From NCBI GenBank assembly GCA_048213135.1, contig PS015009.1:1178001-1242000 (forward strand): a DNA stretch of 64,000 bases. Reading direction: 5' to 3'. A model generated the notes under the pieces. That model saw only the letters and a program-made list of their open reading frames with translations. It did no database searches and was not told where the DNA came from. The position numbers and the translations under genes are program-made. The stretch comes from Reclinomonas americana ATCC 50394. Taxonomy: Eukaryota; Jakobida; Jakobea; Jakobida. Positions 16,589 through 25,257 of the stretch are shown here, in pieces. Numbering within the stretch: the stretch's first letter is position 1; the number at the start of each line of letters is the position of its first letter.

Positions 16589-17281
16589 TCAACCGATTAC
16601 AAAACGATACCCCACGCCTTTAATGGTGAGTATCTCCAGGTTGCTGTCTCCTTTAAGATAACCGCGGAGTTTGGTGATGTATACATCCAGGTTGCGGGAG
16701 TTGAAAAAATTATCATTGCCCCAGAGGAGGTTGAGGATATCCCTGCGGTCAATGATCTTATCGCGGTTCTCATACAATACTTTCAGCAGTTCACTTTCGC
16801 GAAAAGACAATTTTCTTTCATCACCATTATTTTTTAATACCTGGTGATTCAGGTGGAAAGTATACCGGCCGATGGTAACCACATCTTTTTTATCATTCGC
16901 CGCTGCGCCGCCATTCCTGCGGTTCAGGGCGTTCTCAATACGAACGATGAGCTCCTCCATGCTAAAGGGTTTGCGGATATAATCATTGCCTCCCAGCTGG
17001 AAACCTTTTACCAGGTCTTCGGTTTGTGTTTTGGCCGTCAGGAAAATGATGGGCACATTGTCATTCACGGCCCGTATTTCTTCAGCGATGGTAAAGCCAT
17101 CTTTATTGGGCAGCATCACATCCAGCACGCAGATGTCGGGGTTCTCGCTGGTGTACAAACTAAGCACTTTATCCCCGTCGGGTTCCATCAGCACGGTATA
17201 CCCCCGGCTTTCGAGGCTTTCTTTTACGATCTTGCCCAGGAAGACCTCGTCTTCCACATATAGTATTTTAGCTGCCGGCAT
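16589..17281 (-). CDS. OmpR/PhoB-type response regulator
   Basis: About 230 residues starting MPAAKILYVEDEVFLG. The receiver has the acidic pair (ED), the phospho-acceptor Asp in PDICVLDVMLPNKDG, FLTAK and the KPF lysine. The C-terminal winged helix (about 125-230) ends LEILTIKGVGYRFV. The start at 17281 overlaps the kinase stop by 14 bp, so the pair is translationally coupled; the longer frame to 17329 would run inside the kinase gene. The likely targets are the GLPGLI and TonB-receptor promoters, which carry matching direct repeats (see findings). Confidence 0.93.
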   Translation of the reverse strand: MPAAKILYVEDEVFLGKIVKESLESRGYTVLMEPDGDKVLSLYTSENPDICVLDVMLPNKDGFTIAEEIRAVNDNVPIIFLTAKTQTEDLVKGFQLGGNDYIRKPFSMEELIVRIENALNRRNGGAAANDKKDVVTIGRYTFHLNHQVLKNNGDERKLSFRESELLKVLYENRDKIIDRRDILNLLWGNDNFFNSRNLDVYITKLRGYLKGDSNLEILTIKGVGYRFVIG

Positions 17282-18761
17282 GTTCTTTCGGTAATATGAT
17301 GTTGAATGTGGTTCCTTTTCCTTCTTCACTCTGTACGGTAACGGTTCCTTTATGCTCAGCGATGATATGTGCCACGTAGCTCAGTCCCAGTCCGTATCCT
17401 TTTACATTGTGCCTGTCGCCGTGCGGCACACGGAAAAATTTATCGAAAACTTTATCCACGTAAGCCGCGGGAATGCCGATGCCGTTGTCGCGGATCACCA
17501 GTTGCAATGCCTGCTCTTTTTCTGTAAGACTGACTTCTACCGATGGATTGTTTTTGCTGTATTTAAGTGCGTTGTCGAGCAGGTTGTACACCACGCTGGT
17601 GATGTGCATCCTGTCGGCCATAATACTGAAGTTGTTGCCATCCCTGTTAAATTGTACACCAGCCCTGAATTTCTCAAACTGCAGCTGCATCGACCGCATC
17701 ACTTCTTCCACCAGTTCTTCCAGATCGAACCATTCGTATTTTAGTTCTACCTGCTGTGTTTCAAACATCGACAGGCGCAGCACTTTATCTACCAGTAACG
17801 ACAGGCGGTTCAGTTCCTGCCCGGCAATGCCCAGGTACTCCTGTGTACGTTCAGGATTTTGCAAAGCATTGAAATTTTTCATGGCCTCTATGGCTACGCT
17901 CACGGTAGATATAGGTGTTTTCAGTTCGTGTGTAATGTTGCCGATGAATTCGTTTTTAATCTCTGTAAGCCGTTTCTGTGCGAGCAGGTTACGGTAAATG
18001 AAAATGAATGATGCCATGGCCAGCAAAACCAGCAAAACCGATAAGCCGATCTGCAGGCTGATCTTGCGCAACACATACCAGCTATCGTTACTGAATTCGG
18101 CCCGGTACAATATGGGGCTCATAAATCCTACGGGTACATCCCGGGTAATGAATGCTCCTTTTATTCCCTGCTGATGCGAACTGATCTTCACCTGCACCCT
18201 GTTAACGGAAGTATCAATCTTCGCCGTGGTCTTTACGATCTTATAATCAACATCAATTCCTTCCTTGGCCAGCAATACCTGGTACAGCGAATCCACGCGG
18301 CTGCCGGGTATGCTGTCGTTGATGGTTTTATTGCGCAGCAGGAAATCGCGGATATGCTCAGGTGTTTTGCCATTCACTTTCGTATCTACATAGATCACGG
18401 TGTCTTTCTTCAGACTGCGTTTGTATTGCTCGGCTTCAGGGGTGGATACGCTGGCGCTGGTGTTCATGGAGATCACCAGCCGGGGTTTGCCGCTGTCTTT
18501 CTGTACACGGGTTTTTTGTATGCTTGAAATGACATCCGACATAAAGATGTTGTCGCCAGGAAGTCCTTTGAACACCAGCGTATCGCCGGTAAACCGTTCT
18601 GCCTGTAGGCGGTAGAGGGTTTCGCGGAATACCACGTCTGCCGTTTTGCGGAAGTTGCTGCGCTCTTCCTGGAAAAGGCGGTACATCCAGTATGCCTGGA
18701 AAGCCGCGATCAGGATAATGGTCGCGGTCATCAATAGCCGGGCTGTACGCAATTTGTTCAT
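17268..18761 (-). CDS. Membrane sensor histidine kinase
   Basis: 497 residues. A first membrane helix (about 9-28) and a second (about 240-262) enclose a periplasmic sensor domain of roughly 210 residues. The HisKA motif is EFIGNITHELKTPIST (about residue 270-285). The ATPase has DNALKYSKNNP, RDNGIGIP and GYGLGLSYV. It is the partner of the overlapping OmpR-type gene. A TAGTTTTG -7 element lies at 18769-18776, giving an almost leaderless transcript, with an ATTAACC half-site abutting it. It is divergent from the GLPGLI gene. Confidence 0.93.
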   Translation of the reverse strand: MNKLRTARLLMTATIILIAAFQAYWMYRLFQEERSNFRKTADVVFRETLYRLQAERFTGDTLVFKGLPGDNIFMSDVISSIQKTRVQKDSGKPRLVISMNTSASVSTPEAEQYKRSLKKDTVIYVDTKVNGKTPEHIRDFLLRNKTINDSIPGSRVDSLYQVLLAKEGIDVDYKIVKTTAKIDTSVNRVQVKISSHQQGIKGAFITRDVPVGFMSPILYRAEFSNDSWYVLRKISLQIGLSVLLVLLAMASFIFIYRNLLAQKRLTEIKNEFIGNITHELKTPISTVSVAIEAMKNFNALQNPERTQEYLGIAGQELNRLSLLVDKVLRLSMFETQQVELKYEWFDLEELVEEVMRSMQLQFEKFRAGVQFNRDGNNFSIMADRMHITSVVYNLLDNALKYSKNNPSVEVSLTEKEQALQLVIRDNGIGIPAAYVDKVFDKFFRVPHGDRHNVKGYGLGLSYVAHIIAEHKGTVTVQSEEGKGTTFNIILPKEHAGS

Positions 18762-18804
18762 GATGCTGCAAAACTAAAGGTTAATATCAAGCCCGGAAAC
18801 AGCT

Positions 18805-18871
18805 ATTAACCTTAATTAACATTAATGAAAGGCTGTTTAACCTGCCTGTGGCGCAAGCTGCAATAGTTTTG
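18805..18871 (+). promoter_or_regulatory. Direct-repeat operator and -7 element of the GLPGLI gene
   Basis: ATTAACCTTA (18805-18814) and ATTAACATTA (18815-18824) form a tandem 10-bp repeat. Eleven bases later comes TTTAACC (18836-18842), then 21 bases, then the -7 element TAGTTTTG (18864-18871). The same order and the same spacings occur upstream of the TonB receptor gene at 24579-24645. Tandem 10-11-bp repeats are the usual binding sites of OmpR/PhoB-type regulators, one of which is encoded next to the GLPGLI gene. Confidence 0.75.
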
Positions 18872-18906
18872 TGGGACATTGATCACCTAAAACAAAAATA
18901 AAAGTC

Positions 18907-19626
18907 ATGAAAATTGTAAGCTCCCTTATTGTGCTCACGTCGCTGGCCATTGGCGCTTCGGCACAAACCAAAGAAGGTAAGATCATTTATGAACAAAAAA
19001 TAGACCTTCACCGCCGTATTCCCGCCGAAAATGAGCAGATGAAGGCGATGATACCTCCAAGCCGCACGGCTAAATTTGAACTGTACTTCGGCGATAACCA
19101 AAGCCTGTACAAAGCTGTGGAAGAAGATCCTGATCTGTCCAACGAAAACTCCGGCGGTATCGTTATGCGTTTCAATGGCGGAGCGGAGAATGAATACTAC
19201 CGCAACTTCAGCACCAAAAAAGCCATTGAAAAAAGAGAGCTGATGGAAACCATTTATCTCATCGATGATTCGCTGCGCAGCCAGCAATGGAAACTGGAAG
19301 ACGGTGAAACCAAAACCATACTGGGGCATGTCTGCAAAAAAGCGACCGCCAAAACAGAAAGGGGTACCGATGTGATTGCCTGGTATGCGGAGGATATTCC
19401 TGTTGCCGCCGGACCTGAACTGTTCAATGGTTTGCCCGGGCTCATTCTTGGACTGGATGCCAATAAAAGTGAGATCGTTTTTACCGCGGTGTCTTTGAAT
19501 AATGTCGATAAAAAGAATATTAAAGCGCCAACCAAAGGCAAGAAAGTGAACCAGGCTGAGTTTGCCAAAATACAGAAGGAGCTGCTGGGCAATAACCCGG
19601 GCGGTGTGCGGATCGTAACCAATTAA
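18907..19626 (+). CDS. Secreted GLPGLI family protein
   Basis: 239 residues with an N-terminal signal peptide (MKIVSSLIVLTSLAIGASAQ). The family-naming motif GLPGLI is intact in PELFNGLPGLILGLD (about residue 178-183), preceded by VIAWYAEDIPVAAGP. The family is Bacteroidota-specific and of unknown function, and is often found near TonB-dependent or beta-barrel outer-membrane proteins. Here it is divergent from the kinase/regulator operon and shares promoter architecture with the receptor gene 5 kb away. Confidence 0.92.
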   Translation: MKIVSSLIVLTSLAIGASAQTKEGKIIYEQKIDLHRRIPAENEQMKAMIPPSRTAKFELYFGDNQSLYKAVEEDPDLSNENSGGIVMRFNGGAENEYYRNFSTKKAIEKRELMETIYLIDDSLRSQQWKLEDGETKTILGHVCKKATAKTERGTDVIAWYAEDIPVAAGPELFNGLPGLILGLDANKSEIVFTAVSLNNVDKKNIKAPTKGKKVNQAEFAKIQKELLGNNPGGVRIVTN

Positions 19627-19644
19627 AAGTATAGCAGAAAAATA

Positions 19645-19673
19645 AAAGCCGTTACTCAAAAAGTAACGGCTTT
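19645..19673. terminator. Bidirectional terminator between GLPGLI and fucosidase genes
   Basis: A perfect 12-bp stem (AAAGCCGTTACT / AGTAACGGCTTT) with a CAAAA loop. It is A-rich before and T-rich after, so it can serve both convergent genes. Confidence 0.9.
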
Positions 19674-19689
19674 ATTATTAGAGGCGTAT

Positions 19690-21048
19690 TTACAACGCGC
19701 CGGATATCTTATAAGCCCAGGCATAAGGGCTGGGGTTATTCCCCGGATCTAAAGCCGGTGCTGTAATTTTTATTCCTTTGCCATCAACCGCATACCTGAT
19801 CTTTCCTGTATAACCCAGCATACTGACCTCTCCTTTTTTAATACCAGGTACAATGATCTCCTTTTGCCATGCAGTAACGATCACATAGAGGTCGTTTCCT
19901 TTGCGGGTATAAAAAACGTCCTTCTCTTTTTTTGATGGTCCGCCGGTCCAGGCGCGGGTTGCATAGATCGCATCGCCATTGATCCTGAGCCAGTCGCCCA
20001 TATCCTTTAACCGTTGCTGCATGATAACAGGTATGCGTCCATCCGCCGTAGGTCCAACATTAAGGAGGAGATTACCTCCCCGCGAAACGATATCGATAAA
20101 CATATGGATCAGCTGGCTGCTGGTTTGGTACTGCTCCAGGTTTTCATTCCGGTTATACCCAAATGACTCGCCGATGCCGCGACACTCTTCCCATGGCTTT
20201 TGCAGGGATGCATTGCCGCTTCCGTATTCCGTGGTGGAAAATCCGCCATGCTTCCTGTCTTTTCCCCAGCGGTCGTTGATCACAACCGTATTCTTTACCG
20301 GTGATTCATTATATAACCAGCTGATGAACTCCCGGCTTTTCCAGGTGGTATCGCTTTGTTCCCATTCGCCATCGGGCCATACGATATCGGGCTTATACCT
20401 GTTCACCAGGTCTTTCATCTGCGGCAGCATGTGCTCATCTACATACCTGCCGATATCTGTTTTATATAAAGGATTATACCATTCGTACAGTGAATAATAA
20501 AAGCCCATGCGCAACCCTGCATTTTTTACCGCCGAGCTGAGGTCCCCGGCAAGATCACGGTGCGGGCCCACATCGGCGGCATTCCAGTTCCAGGATTGTG
20601 CGCTTGGCCACAAAGCGAATCCTTCGTGATGTTTGCTGGTGAGTATCACATATTTCGCCCCGGCATTCTTAAAAATACCCGCCCATAATACCGGGTCATA
20701 CAATTCCGCTTTAAATAAGGCTGCGAAGTCCTGGTAACGGAATTGCGGGCCGTAGTTCTTCGCATGAAAATCGGTGAACTCCTTATGAATGTTTAAACGT
20801 GTATTGTTCAGCCTTTCCCAGTACCATTCTGCATAACCGCTCCCAAATCCATCGGCGTTGGAATTGGTTGCCCACGACGGAACACTGTACAAACCCCAGT
20901 GAATGAAAATGCCGAATTTGGCATCGGCAAACCATGCAGGAACCGGCCTTGTGTCCAGTGACTCCCATTCCGGTTTATATATGGTTTGTGCTGATACAAT
21001 AGCATAAATAAAAAAAGACAAACACGCGGAGATCAGTATTTTTTTCAT
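19690..21048 (-). CDS. Secreted alpha-L-fucosidase, GH29-like
   Basis: 452 residues with a signal peptide (MKKILISACLSFFIYAIVSAQ). The motifs are those of GH29: FGIFIHWGLYSVPSW, EWYWER, AKYVILTSKHHEGFALWPS, and KPDIVWPDGEW with the probable nucleophile Asp near residue 223, followed by LLNVGPTADG. It removes L-fucose from glycans outside the cytoplasm. The gene runs convergent to the GLPGLI gene and lies 35 bp after the upstream 144-residue hypothetical gene. Confidence 0.92.
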   Translation of the reverse strand: MKKILISACLSFFIYAIVSAQTIYKPEWESLDTRPVPAWFADAKFGIFIHWGLYSVPSWATNSNADGFGSGYAEWYWERLNNTRLNIHKEFTDFHAKNYGPQFRYQDFAALFKAELYDPVLWAGIFKNAGAKYVILTSKHHEGFALWPSAQSWNWNAADVGPHRDLAGDLSSAVKNAGLRMGFYYSLYEWYNPLYKTDIGRYVDEHMLPQMKDLVNRYKPDIVWPDGEWEQSDTTWKSREFISWLYNESPVKNTVVINDRWGKDRKHGGFSTTEYGSGNASLQKPWEECRGIGESFGYNRNENLEQYQTSSQLIHMFIDIVSRGGNLLLNVGPTADGRIPVIMQQRLKDMGDWLRINGDAIYATRAWTGGPSKKEKDVFYTRKGNDLYVIVTAWQKEIIVPGIKKGEVSMLGYTGKIRYAVDGKGIKITAPALDPGNNPSPYAWAYKISGAL

Positions 21049-21083
21049 ACTCGGAGAATTATACCGGATAAAAATAAACAGGC

Positions 21084-21515
21084 TTACTCAATAACAATCC
21101 CCAGCAGGCGGACAAATTTGGCCACTTCCTCTGCTTCAGTAGCGCTGAACGTTTGATCATTATCATATTTCGCTTTCAGGAAAAGTACTCTTTTATGCTG
21201 CGGGTATTTAGCCAGGATGGCCTGCAATTGTTTGCCCAGCTGTTCATCCTTTGGCTCGGGGCGGGCGTTGATGGTGGCCTCTGATTTATGCCTTGTAGGC
21301 CGTTGCCGGATGATGGCTTCCAGTGTAGCAAGTTTGCCGGATGGAATAGCATTTACTTTCGACGCTTTGGAATGCAACCCTTCCAGTTGTTTTTTACTAA
21401 GCCCGCCACGTTCACAGAACTGGGTATACAGGCTTTGAATGAATACCGAATCGGGCCGGGCTTCCAGCATGGCTTTGAGTATTTCTTCTACAATATAAAC
21501 GTCGTTGATTGGCAT
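21084..21515 (-). CDS. Hypothetical protein
   Basis: About 143 residues from MPINDVYIVEEILKAM; the frame could start 4 codons earlier (21527). Not recognised. It is helical, with GGLSKKQLEGLHSKASKV (a TPR- or helix-repeat-like segment) and a basic middle part RQRPTRHKSEA. No signal peptide. It lies upstream of the fucosidase on the same strand. Confidence 0.6.
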   Translation of the reverse strand: MPINDVYIVEEILKAMLEARPDSVFIQSLYTQFCERGGLSKKQLEGLHSKASKVNAIPSGKLATLEAIIRQRPTRHKSEATINARPEPKDEQLGKQLQAILAKYPQHKRVLFLKAKYDNDQTFSATEAEEVAKFVRLLGIVIE

Positions 21516-21516
21516 T

Positions 21517-21660
21517 ATTAACCGCAAAGAAACGAAGAACGCGGAGGTTAGCGCTAAGTTTTTGTTTCTTTATTTTATCTCTTTCTCCCGGTTAAACGAA
21601 AAGCATGATAACATTAAAATATTCTTTGCGCAGCCTCTGCGTTCTTCGTTCCTCCGTGGT
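21517..21660. repeat. Imperfect inverted repeat of CGCAAAG/CGCAGAG type
   Basis: An arm starting ACCGCAAAGAAACGAAG (about 21523) is matched, reversed, by TCTGCGTTCTTCGTTCC followed by TCCGTGGT (about 21632-21660). The arms are about 36 bp with roughly 75 bp between them. Similar AGAACGCGGAG/ACACGGAG words recur in the tandem repeat at 24.8-25.3 kb. Confidence 0.7.
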
Positions 21661-21670
21661 AAAAAACAAA

Positions 21671-21692
21671 AACCGTCCTGAAAAGAACGGTT
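21671..21692 (-). terminator. Terminator of the TonB-receptor gene
   Basis: AACCGT/ACGGTT arms read on the minus strand are followed by TTTTTGTTTTTT. A second hairpin, CCGGTGT/ACACCGG, lies nearer the stop codon at 21720-21743. Confidence 0.7.
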
Positions 21693-21751
21693 GAGTTTTC
21701 CATGAGCCTATACTAACTACCGGTGTCCTGTAAAAAACACCGGCAGTGGTT

Positions 21752-24541
21752 TTAAAATGTCCTGATCACTGCCCTGGGTCCGCCGGTAACGGGCCTTTGC
21801 AGGCTGTAGGTGAAGCCCAGTGTGAAGTACCTTTTGAGGGTTTTGTACTGGATGTCTTCCACGTAATTGCTGTTGCCATTGCGGTCAACACCTATGTTCT
21901 GGTTCAGCAGGTCGAAAGCACTGAGTTTGATCTCCCCTTTCTTGCTTTTCAGTATTTGTTTGCTGATAGAGGCATTCCATAAAGCTACGCTGGTGTTATA
22001 TCCTGCCGAGCGGCCGCTGTATACATTATAAGCAAGGTCGTTGCTGATGCTGAAGCCTGCGGGCAGGTTGATGTTGGCATTGAATGAATAACTCTGCCTC
22101 CAGTATTCATTGTCGAGTTGCGGCTGAAGGGAGTAAGCGGCTTTGTTATAGCTCACCCGGGCTTCGGCGCTGAGGTCGAGTATTTCCTTGTAGCTGTAGT
22201 TGAGCGTAAGCCTGGGCGCCATACTCAGGTTACCGGTTTTGTTCTTATCACCATTGATGTAGTTGATACTGCGGCCATAGTTCACAAAGGCACCAATGCC
22301 CACCCTTGTTTTTAAGGACTTCAGGCGAAAGCCGCGTTCTACATTACCGTTAATGTTGTACACCCCATCGGCATTTACCGGTGTGGTGGTTTTTGATCCG
22401 CCGCTGAACACATCGCTGTTCACAACAGCGTTCTGCGTTGCGGTATAGTTCACAAAGGCAAACCAGTTTTGCTGGCGCGATGGATTGGCGGCAAAGAACT
22501 GGAGCGACAGGTTGTGGCTGTACTCCTGTTTCAGCGAAGGGTTACCCTGGACGATGTTAAGCGGATCACTTACATTTTTCACCGGCTGCAGTTGTGATAC
22601 GGTGGGCTGGTTGGTAGACGCATTATAGTCCAGCCGCAACGATTTCATCCTGCTGAAGTTATAGGTGAAATTGGCCAGCGGCAATACATTCACGAAGTCC
22701 TGGCGCACACGGAAAGCACTGTCGCGTAACTGGCTTTTCAACTCGGCATACTGCACATTGGCGCCCACGGAATAATTGTATTTTTTCTTCGCCACTCTCA
22801 GGCTTGCACCGCCACCGGTATAGTTGTAATGATTTTCAAAAGCACTGCTCAGTTGTTTATTCATTTTATCGTGCTTACCACTTCCGGCATCATAGTCAAA
22901 CGTGCTGCGGCTGAGGCGTCCGGCATTGCTGTTGTAAAAACCACGGAACTCCAGCAGCGAGCGTTTACTCAGCGGCTCGGTATAGTTCACATTCAGGCCA
23001 TAGCTCTGCGTAACACTATTCACACGGGTTTGCTGGTCGAGTGTGTCCCTGAGACCGATAACGCCGCCTGTGTAGTAATTGTAGATGGAGTTCTGCAGTC
23101 CTCGGGCACGGCTGTCGTTGTATTGGAAGGTACCTGTTGCGGATAAGGTCCTGCCCTTCTTTGGGAATTTATGGCGGAACAGGAGGCTGTTGTTGGTGTT
23201 GTAGCCTTCTGTCTTGTTATGCGTATCGGTAAATCCTTCGTTCAGTTTGTCACCCCCGGGAATATAGGAATGCGACTCGCTGCGGCTATTGTTGTTTCCT
23301 TTCTGGTAGCCCAGCAGGGACGTAAGTTTTAAAGAGTTGAACGAGTCGATTTTGTGATCGATGCTGAAATTAAACCGGTTACTCGCCGACTGGTTCACAT
23401 TATTGCTGTTCTGATCGTATGTAAAATTATTGCCGGGAACAATATTCCTGCGGTTGGTGTTCCGTTCATTATCAAGTGTAAGGTTATTGTAGAAATAACT
23501 GGCGTTCACTTCTGTGCGTTTGCTCCACATATCGTTGTAGTTAAGTCCGCCGGCAATGGTTTTGTTAATACCCTGGCTGTTGTTGATGCCGTCTACCGGC
23601 AGGCCGAAGTCGTCGTTACCCCCATTGATCACGATACGGCCGCCGCCACTCATCATCTTCCTCGATTGCCCGGTAAAGTTGAGCATATCCATAATGGAGA
23701 ATCCCTGGCGGTTGGTATTGTTGGCCATACCCAGGAAAGACACCTGCTGGTCGCCTTTAAAGCGGTTGAGGTTTACCTGCCCGTCATAACGGCCATCAGT
23801 ACCCGCAGCCAGTCCGGCTTTGCCGAAGATGGCATTGCTTTTATCTTTTTTCAGCTTGAGGTTAATGGTTGTTTGCGCATTGCCGTCATCTACACCAGTA
23901 AATGCCGCCTGGTCAGATGCTTTTTCAAATACCTGCACTTTGTCCAGCGCATCGGCGGGCAGGTTCTTGGTGGCCATTTTAGGATCGCCGTTGAAAAAAT
24001 CCTTCCCGTTCACCAATACCCGGTTGATGCGTTTACCATTTACACGAATGTTGCCATCCTTATCCACTTCCACACCTGGCATTTTCTTCAGCATATCTTC
24101 CACCACCGCGTTGGGCTTGGTGGCAAAGTTCTCGGCATTGAATTCCAGGGTGTCTCCATTTACGACAACAGGCGGGCGCTGGCTTTTTACCGTTACTTCC
24201 TGCATCAGGCTTTTATCCCGCATATACAGTTGGCCTGCGTCTACAATGGCGTCTCCCGCTTTTACTTCCACATCTGTCCAAAACGGGTGAAAATTGACCT
24301 GCGAAGCGGAGATGCGGTAGCGGCCTTCGGGGAGCTGATCGAATGAAAAACTGCCGTCCGTTTCGGTACGGGTAAACGCAACCAACGAAGAGTCTTTGGC
24401 TTTTACCAGTGACACTGTGGCGCCGGACACCTGCTGGTGGTGCAGACTGTCGGTAAGCACACCTTTAAGTGTGGCTTTTTTGTTTTGCGCAGTTGCACAA
24501 AGCCCTGCGATAAGGAATAAGTGGAGTAGTAGTGCTCTCAT
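21752..24541 (-). CDS. TonB-dependent-receptor-like outer-membrane beta-barrel protein
   Basis: 929 residues. A signal peptide (to about residue 18) is followed by a carboxypeptidase-regulatory-like beta-sandwich (about 22-105, ATLKGVLTDSLHHQQVSGATVSL), a plug-like domain (about 110-215, VEDMLKKMPGVEVDKDGNIRVNGKRINRVLVNGKDFF) and a long barrel to the C-terminus (aromatic end ...RAVIRTF). This is the plug-plus-OMP_b-brl_3 layout of Bacteroidota. No SusD partner lies nearby, so the substrate is unknown. The promoter has the same repeat architecture as the GLPGLI gene, implying control by the neighbouring two-component system. Confidence 0.92.
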   Translation of the reverse strand: MRALLLHLFLIAGLCATAQNKKATLKGVLTDSLHHQQVSGATVSLVKAKDSSLVAFTRTETDGSFSFDQLPEGRYRISASQVNFHPFWTDVEVKAGDAIVDAGQLYMRDKSLMQEVTVKSQRPPVVVNGDTLEFNAENFATKPNAVVEDMLKKMPGVEVDKDGNIRVNGKRINRVLVNGKDFFNGDPKMATKNLPADALDKVQVFEKASDQAAFTGVDDGNAQTTINLKLKKDKSNAIFGKAGLAAGTDGRYDGQVNLNRFKGDQQVSFLGMANNTNRQGFSIMDMLNFTGQSRKMMSGGGRIVINGGNDDFGLPVDGINNSQGINKTIAGGLNYNDMWSKRTEVNASYFYNNLTLDNERNTNRRNIVPGNNFTYDQNSNNVNQSASNRFNFSIDHKIDSFNSLKLTSLLGYQKGNNNSRSESHSYIPGGDKLNEGFTDTHNKTEGYNTNNSLLFRHKFPKKGRTLSATGTFQYNDSRARGLQNSIYNYYTGGVIGLRDTLDQQTRVNSVTQSYGLNVNYTEPLSKRSLLEFRGFYNSNAGRLSRSTFDYDAGSGKHDKMNKQLSSAFENHYNYTGGGASLRVAKKKYNYSVGANVQYAELKSQLRDSAFRVRQDFVNVLPLANFTYNFSRMKSLRLDYNASTNQPTVSQLQPVKNVSDPLNIVQGNPSLKQEYSHNLSLQFFAANPSRQQNWFAFVNYTATQNAVVNSDVFSGGSKTTTPVNADGVYNINGNVERGFRLKSLKTRVGIGAFVNYGRSINYINGDKNKTGNLSMAPRLTLNYSYKEILDLSAEARVSYNKAAYSLQPQLDNEYWRQSYSFNANINLPAGFSISNDLAYNVYSGRSAGYNTSVALWNASISKQILKSKKGEIKLSAFDLLNQNIGVDRNGNSNYVEDIQYKTLKRYFTLGFTYSLQRPVTGGPRAVIRTF

Positions 24542-24554
24542 AAAAAGGTTTTTA

Positions 24555-24567
24555 ATGGCTATACTTT
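24555..24567 (-). promoter_or_regulatory. Shared 13-mer AAAGTATAGCCAT, copy 1
   Basis: Read on the minus strand, it lies between the -7 element and the start codon of the TonB-receptor gene. Exact copies occur upstream of the PspC gene (35720-35732) and the PadR gene (36125-36137). Confidence 0.5.
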
Positions 24568-24578
24568 TTTGATGGTCA

Positions 24579-24645
24579 CAAAACTAGAACCGGCTCCTGG
24601 GAAAGGCGGTTAATGAAGTTGGGTTTAAGGTTAATTAAGGTTAAT
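24579..24645 (-). promoter_or_regulatory. Direct-repeat operator and -7 element of the TonB-receptor gene
   Basis: On the minus strand ATTAACCTTA occurs twice in tandem (24645-24636 and 24635-24626). After 11 bases comes ATTAACC (24614-24608), then 21 bases, then TAGTTTTG (24586-24579). Order and spacing are identical to the GLPGLI promoter at 18805-18871. The third half-site sits where a -33 element would be. Confidence 0.75.
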
Positions 24646-24651
24646 GAGAAG

Positions 24652-24736
24652 TTAGTAGTAAGTATTGAGTAGCAAGACAAAACTTAATAATTTTCATGGC
24701 CCGTCCTGATACTTAATACTTGCTACCTGATACCTG
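24652..24736. repeat. Inverted repeat with TAGTAAGTATTGAGTAGCA-type arms
   Basis: The arm near 24655-24677 is matched in reverse by the arm near 24713-24736 (about 19 of 23 positions). It belongs to the repeat-rich gap upstream of the receptor gene. No coding function seen. Confidence 0.6.
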
Positions 24737-24748
24737 ACTCTGTCTCCT

Positions 24749-25257
24749 GTTCCGACGGGGTCTTCGGTACGAGACCCCGATGTGGCTTTTTATAAAGGAA
24801 GCAGAGGGGAAGCATGCGGCTTTAAGTTTTACCGCAGAGAACGCGGAGTTATTCGAAGGGTTATTTCACAGAGATGTACGGAGGGCTTTTACAGAGGGCA
24901 CAGAGAGGATGCCATCTTCTGTTCCGACGGGGTCTTCGGAACGAGACCCCGGTGTGGCTTTTATAAAGGAAGCAGCGGGGAAAGCATGCGGCTTTAAGTT
25001 TTACCGCAGAGAACGCGGAGTTATGCGAAGAATTATTTCACAGAGATACACGGAGGGTTTTCACAGAGGGAACAGAGAGGTAGCCATCTTCTGTTCCGAC
25101 GGGGTCTTCGGAACGAGACCCCGGTGTGGCTTTTATAAAGGAAGCAGTGGGGAAAGCATGCGGCTTTAAGTTTTACCGCAGAGAACGCGGAGTTATGCGA
25201 AGAATTATTTCACAGAGATACACGGAGGGTTTTCACAGAGGGAACAGAGAGGAAGCC
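24749..25257. repeat. Tandem repeat, three units of 172 bp
   Basis: Units begin at 24749, 24921 and 25093, each with GTTCCGACGGGGTCTTCGG. Units 2 and 3 are almost identical, unit 1 is more diverged, and unit 3 stops at about 25257. Each unit contains the GGGGTCT...AGACCCC palindrome, then CCGCAGAGAACGCGGAG, CACAGAGATACACGGAGGG and ACAGAGGGAACAGAGAGG. Open frames across it are a by-product of the repeat: 172 is not a multiple of 3. Confidence 0.9.

Noticed and set aside
18883-19659. 258-codon frame antisense to the GLPGLI gene
   Set aside because: The plus strand has a signal peptide and an intact GLPGLI motif; the minus frame runs into the terminator hairpin.
23354-24346. 330-codon frame antisense to the TonB-receptor gene
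   Set aside because: Shadow of the receptor coding frame: no domain, no signal, and the opposite strand has clear signal, plug and barrel motifs.
24749-25257. CRISPR array
   Set aside because: Units are 172 bp, directly adjacent with no unique spacers, and no cas genes are near.
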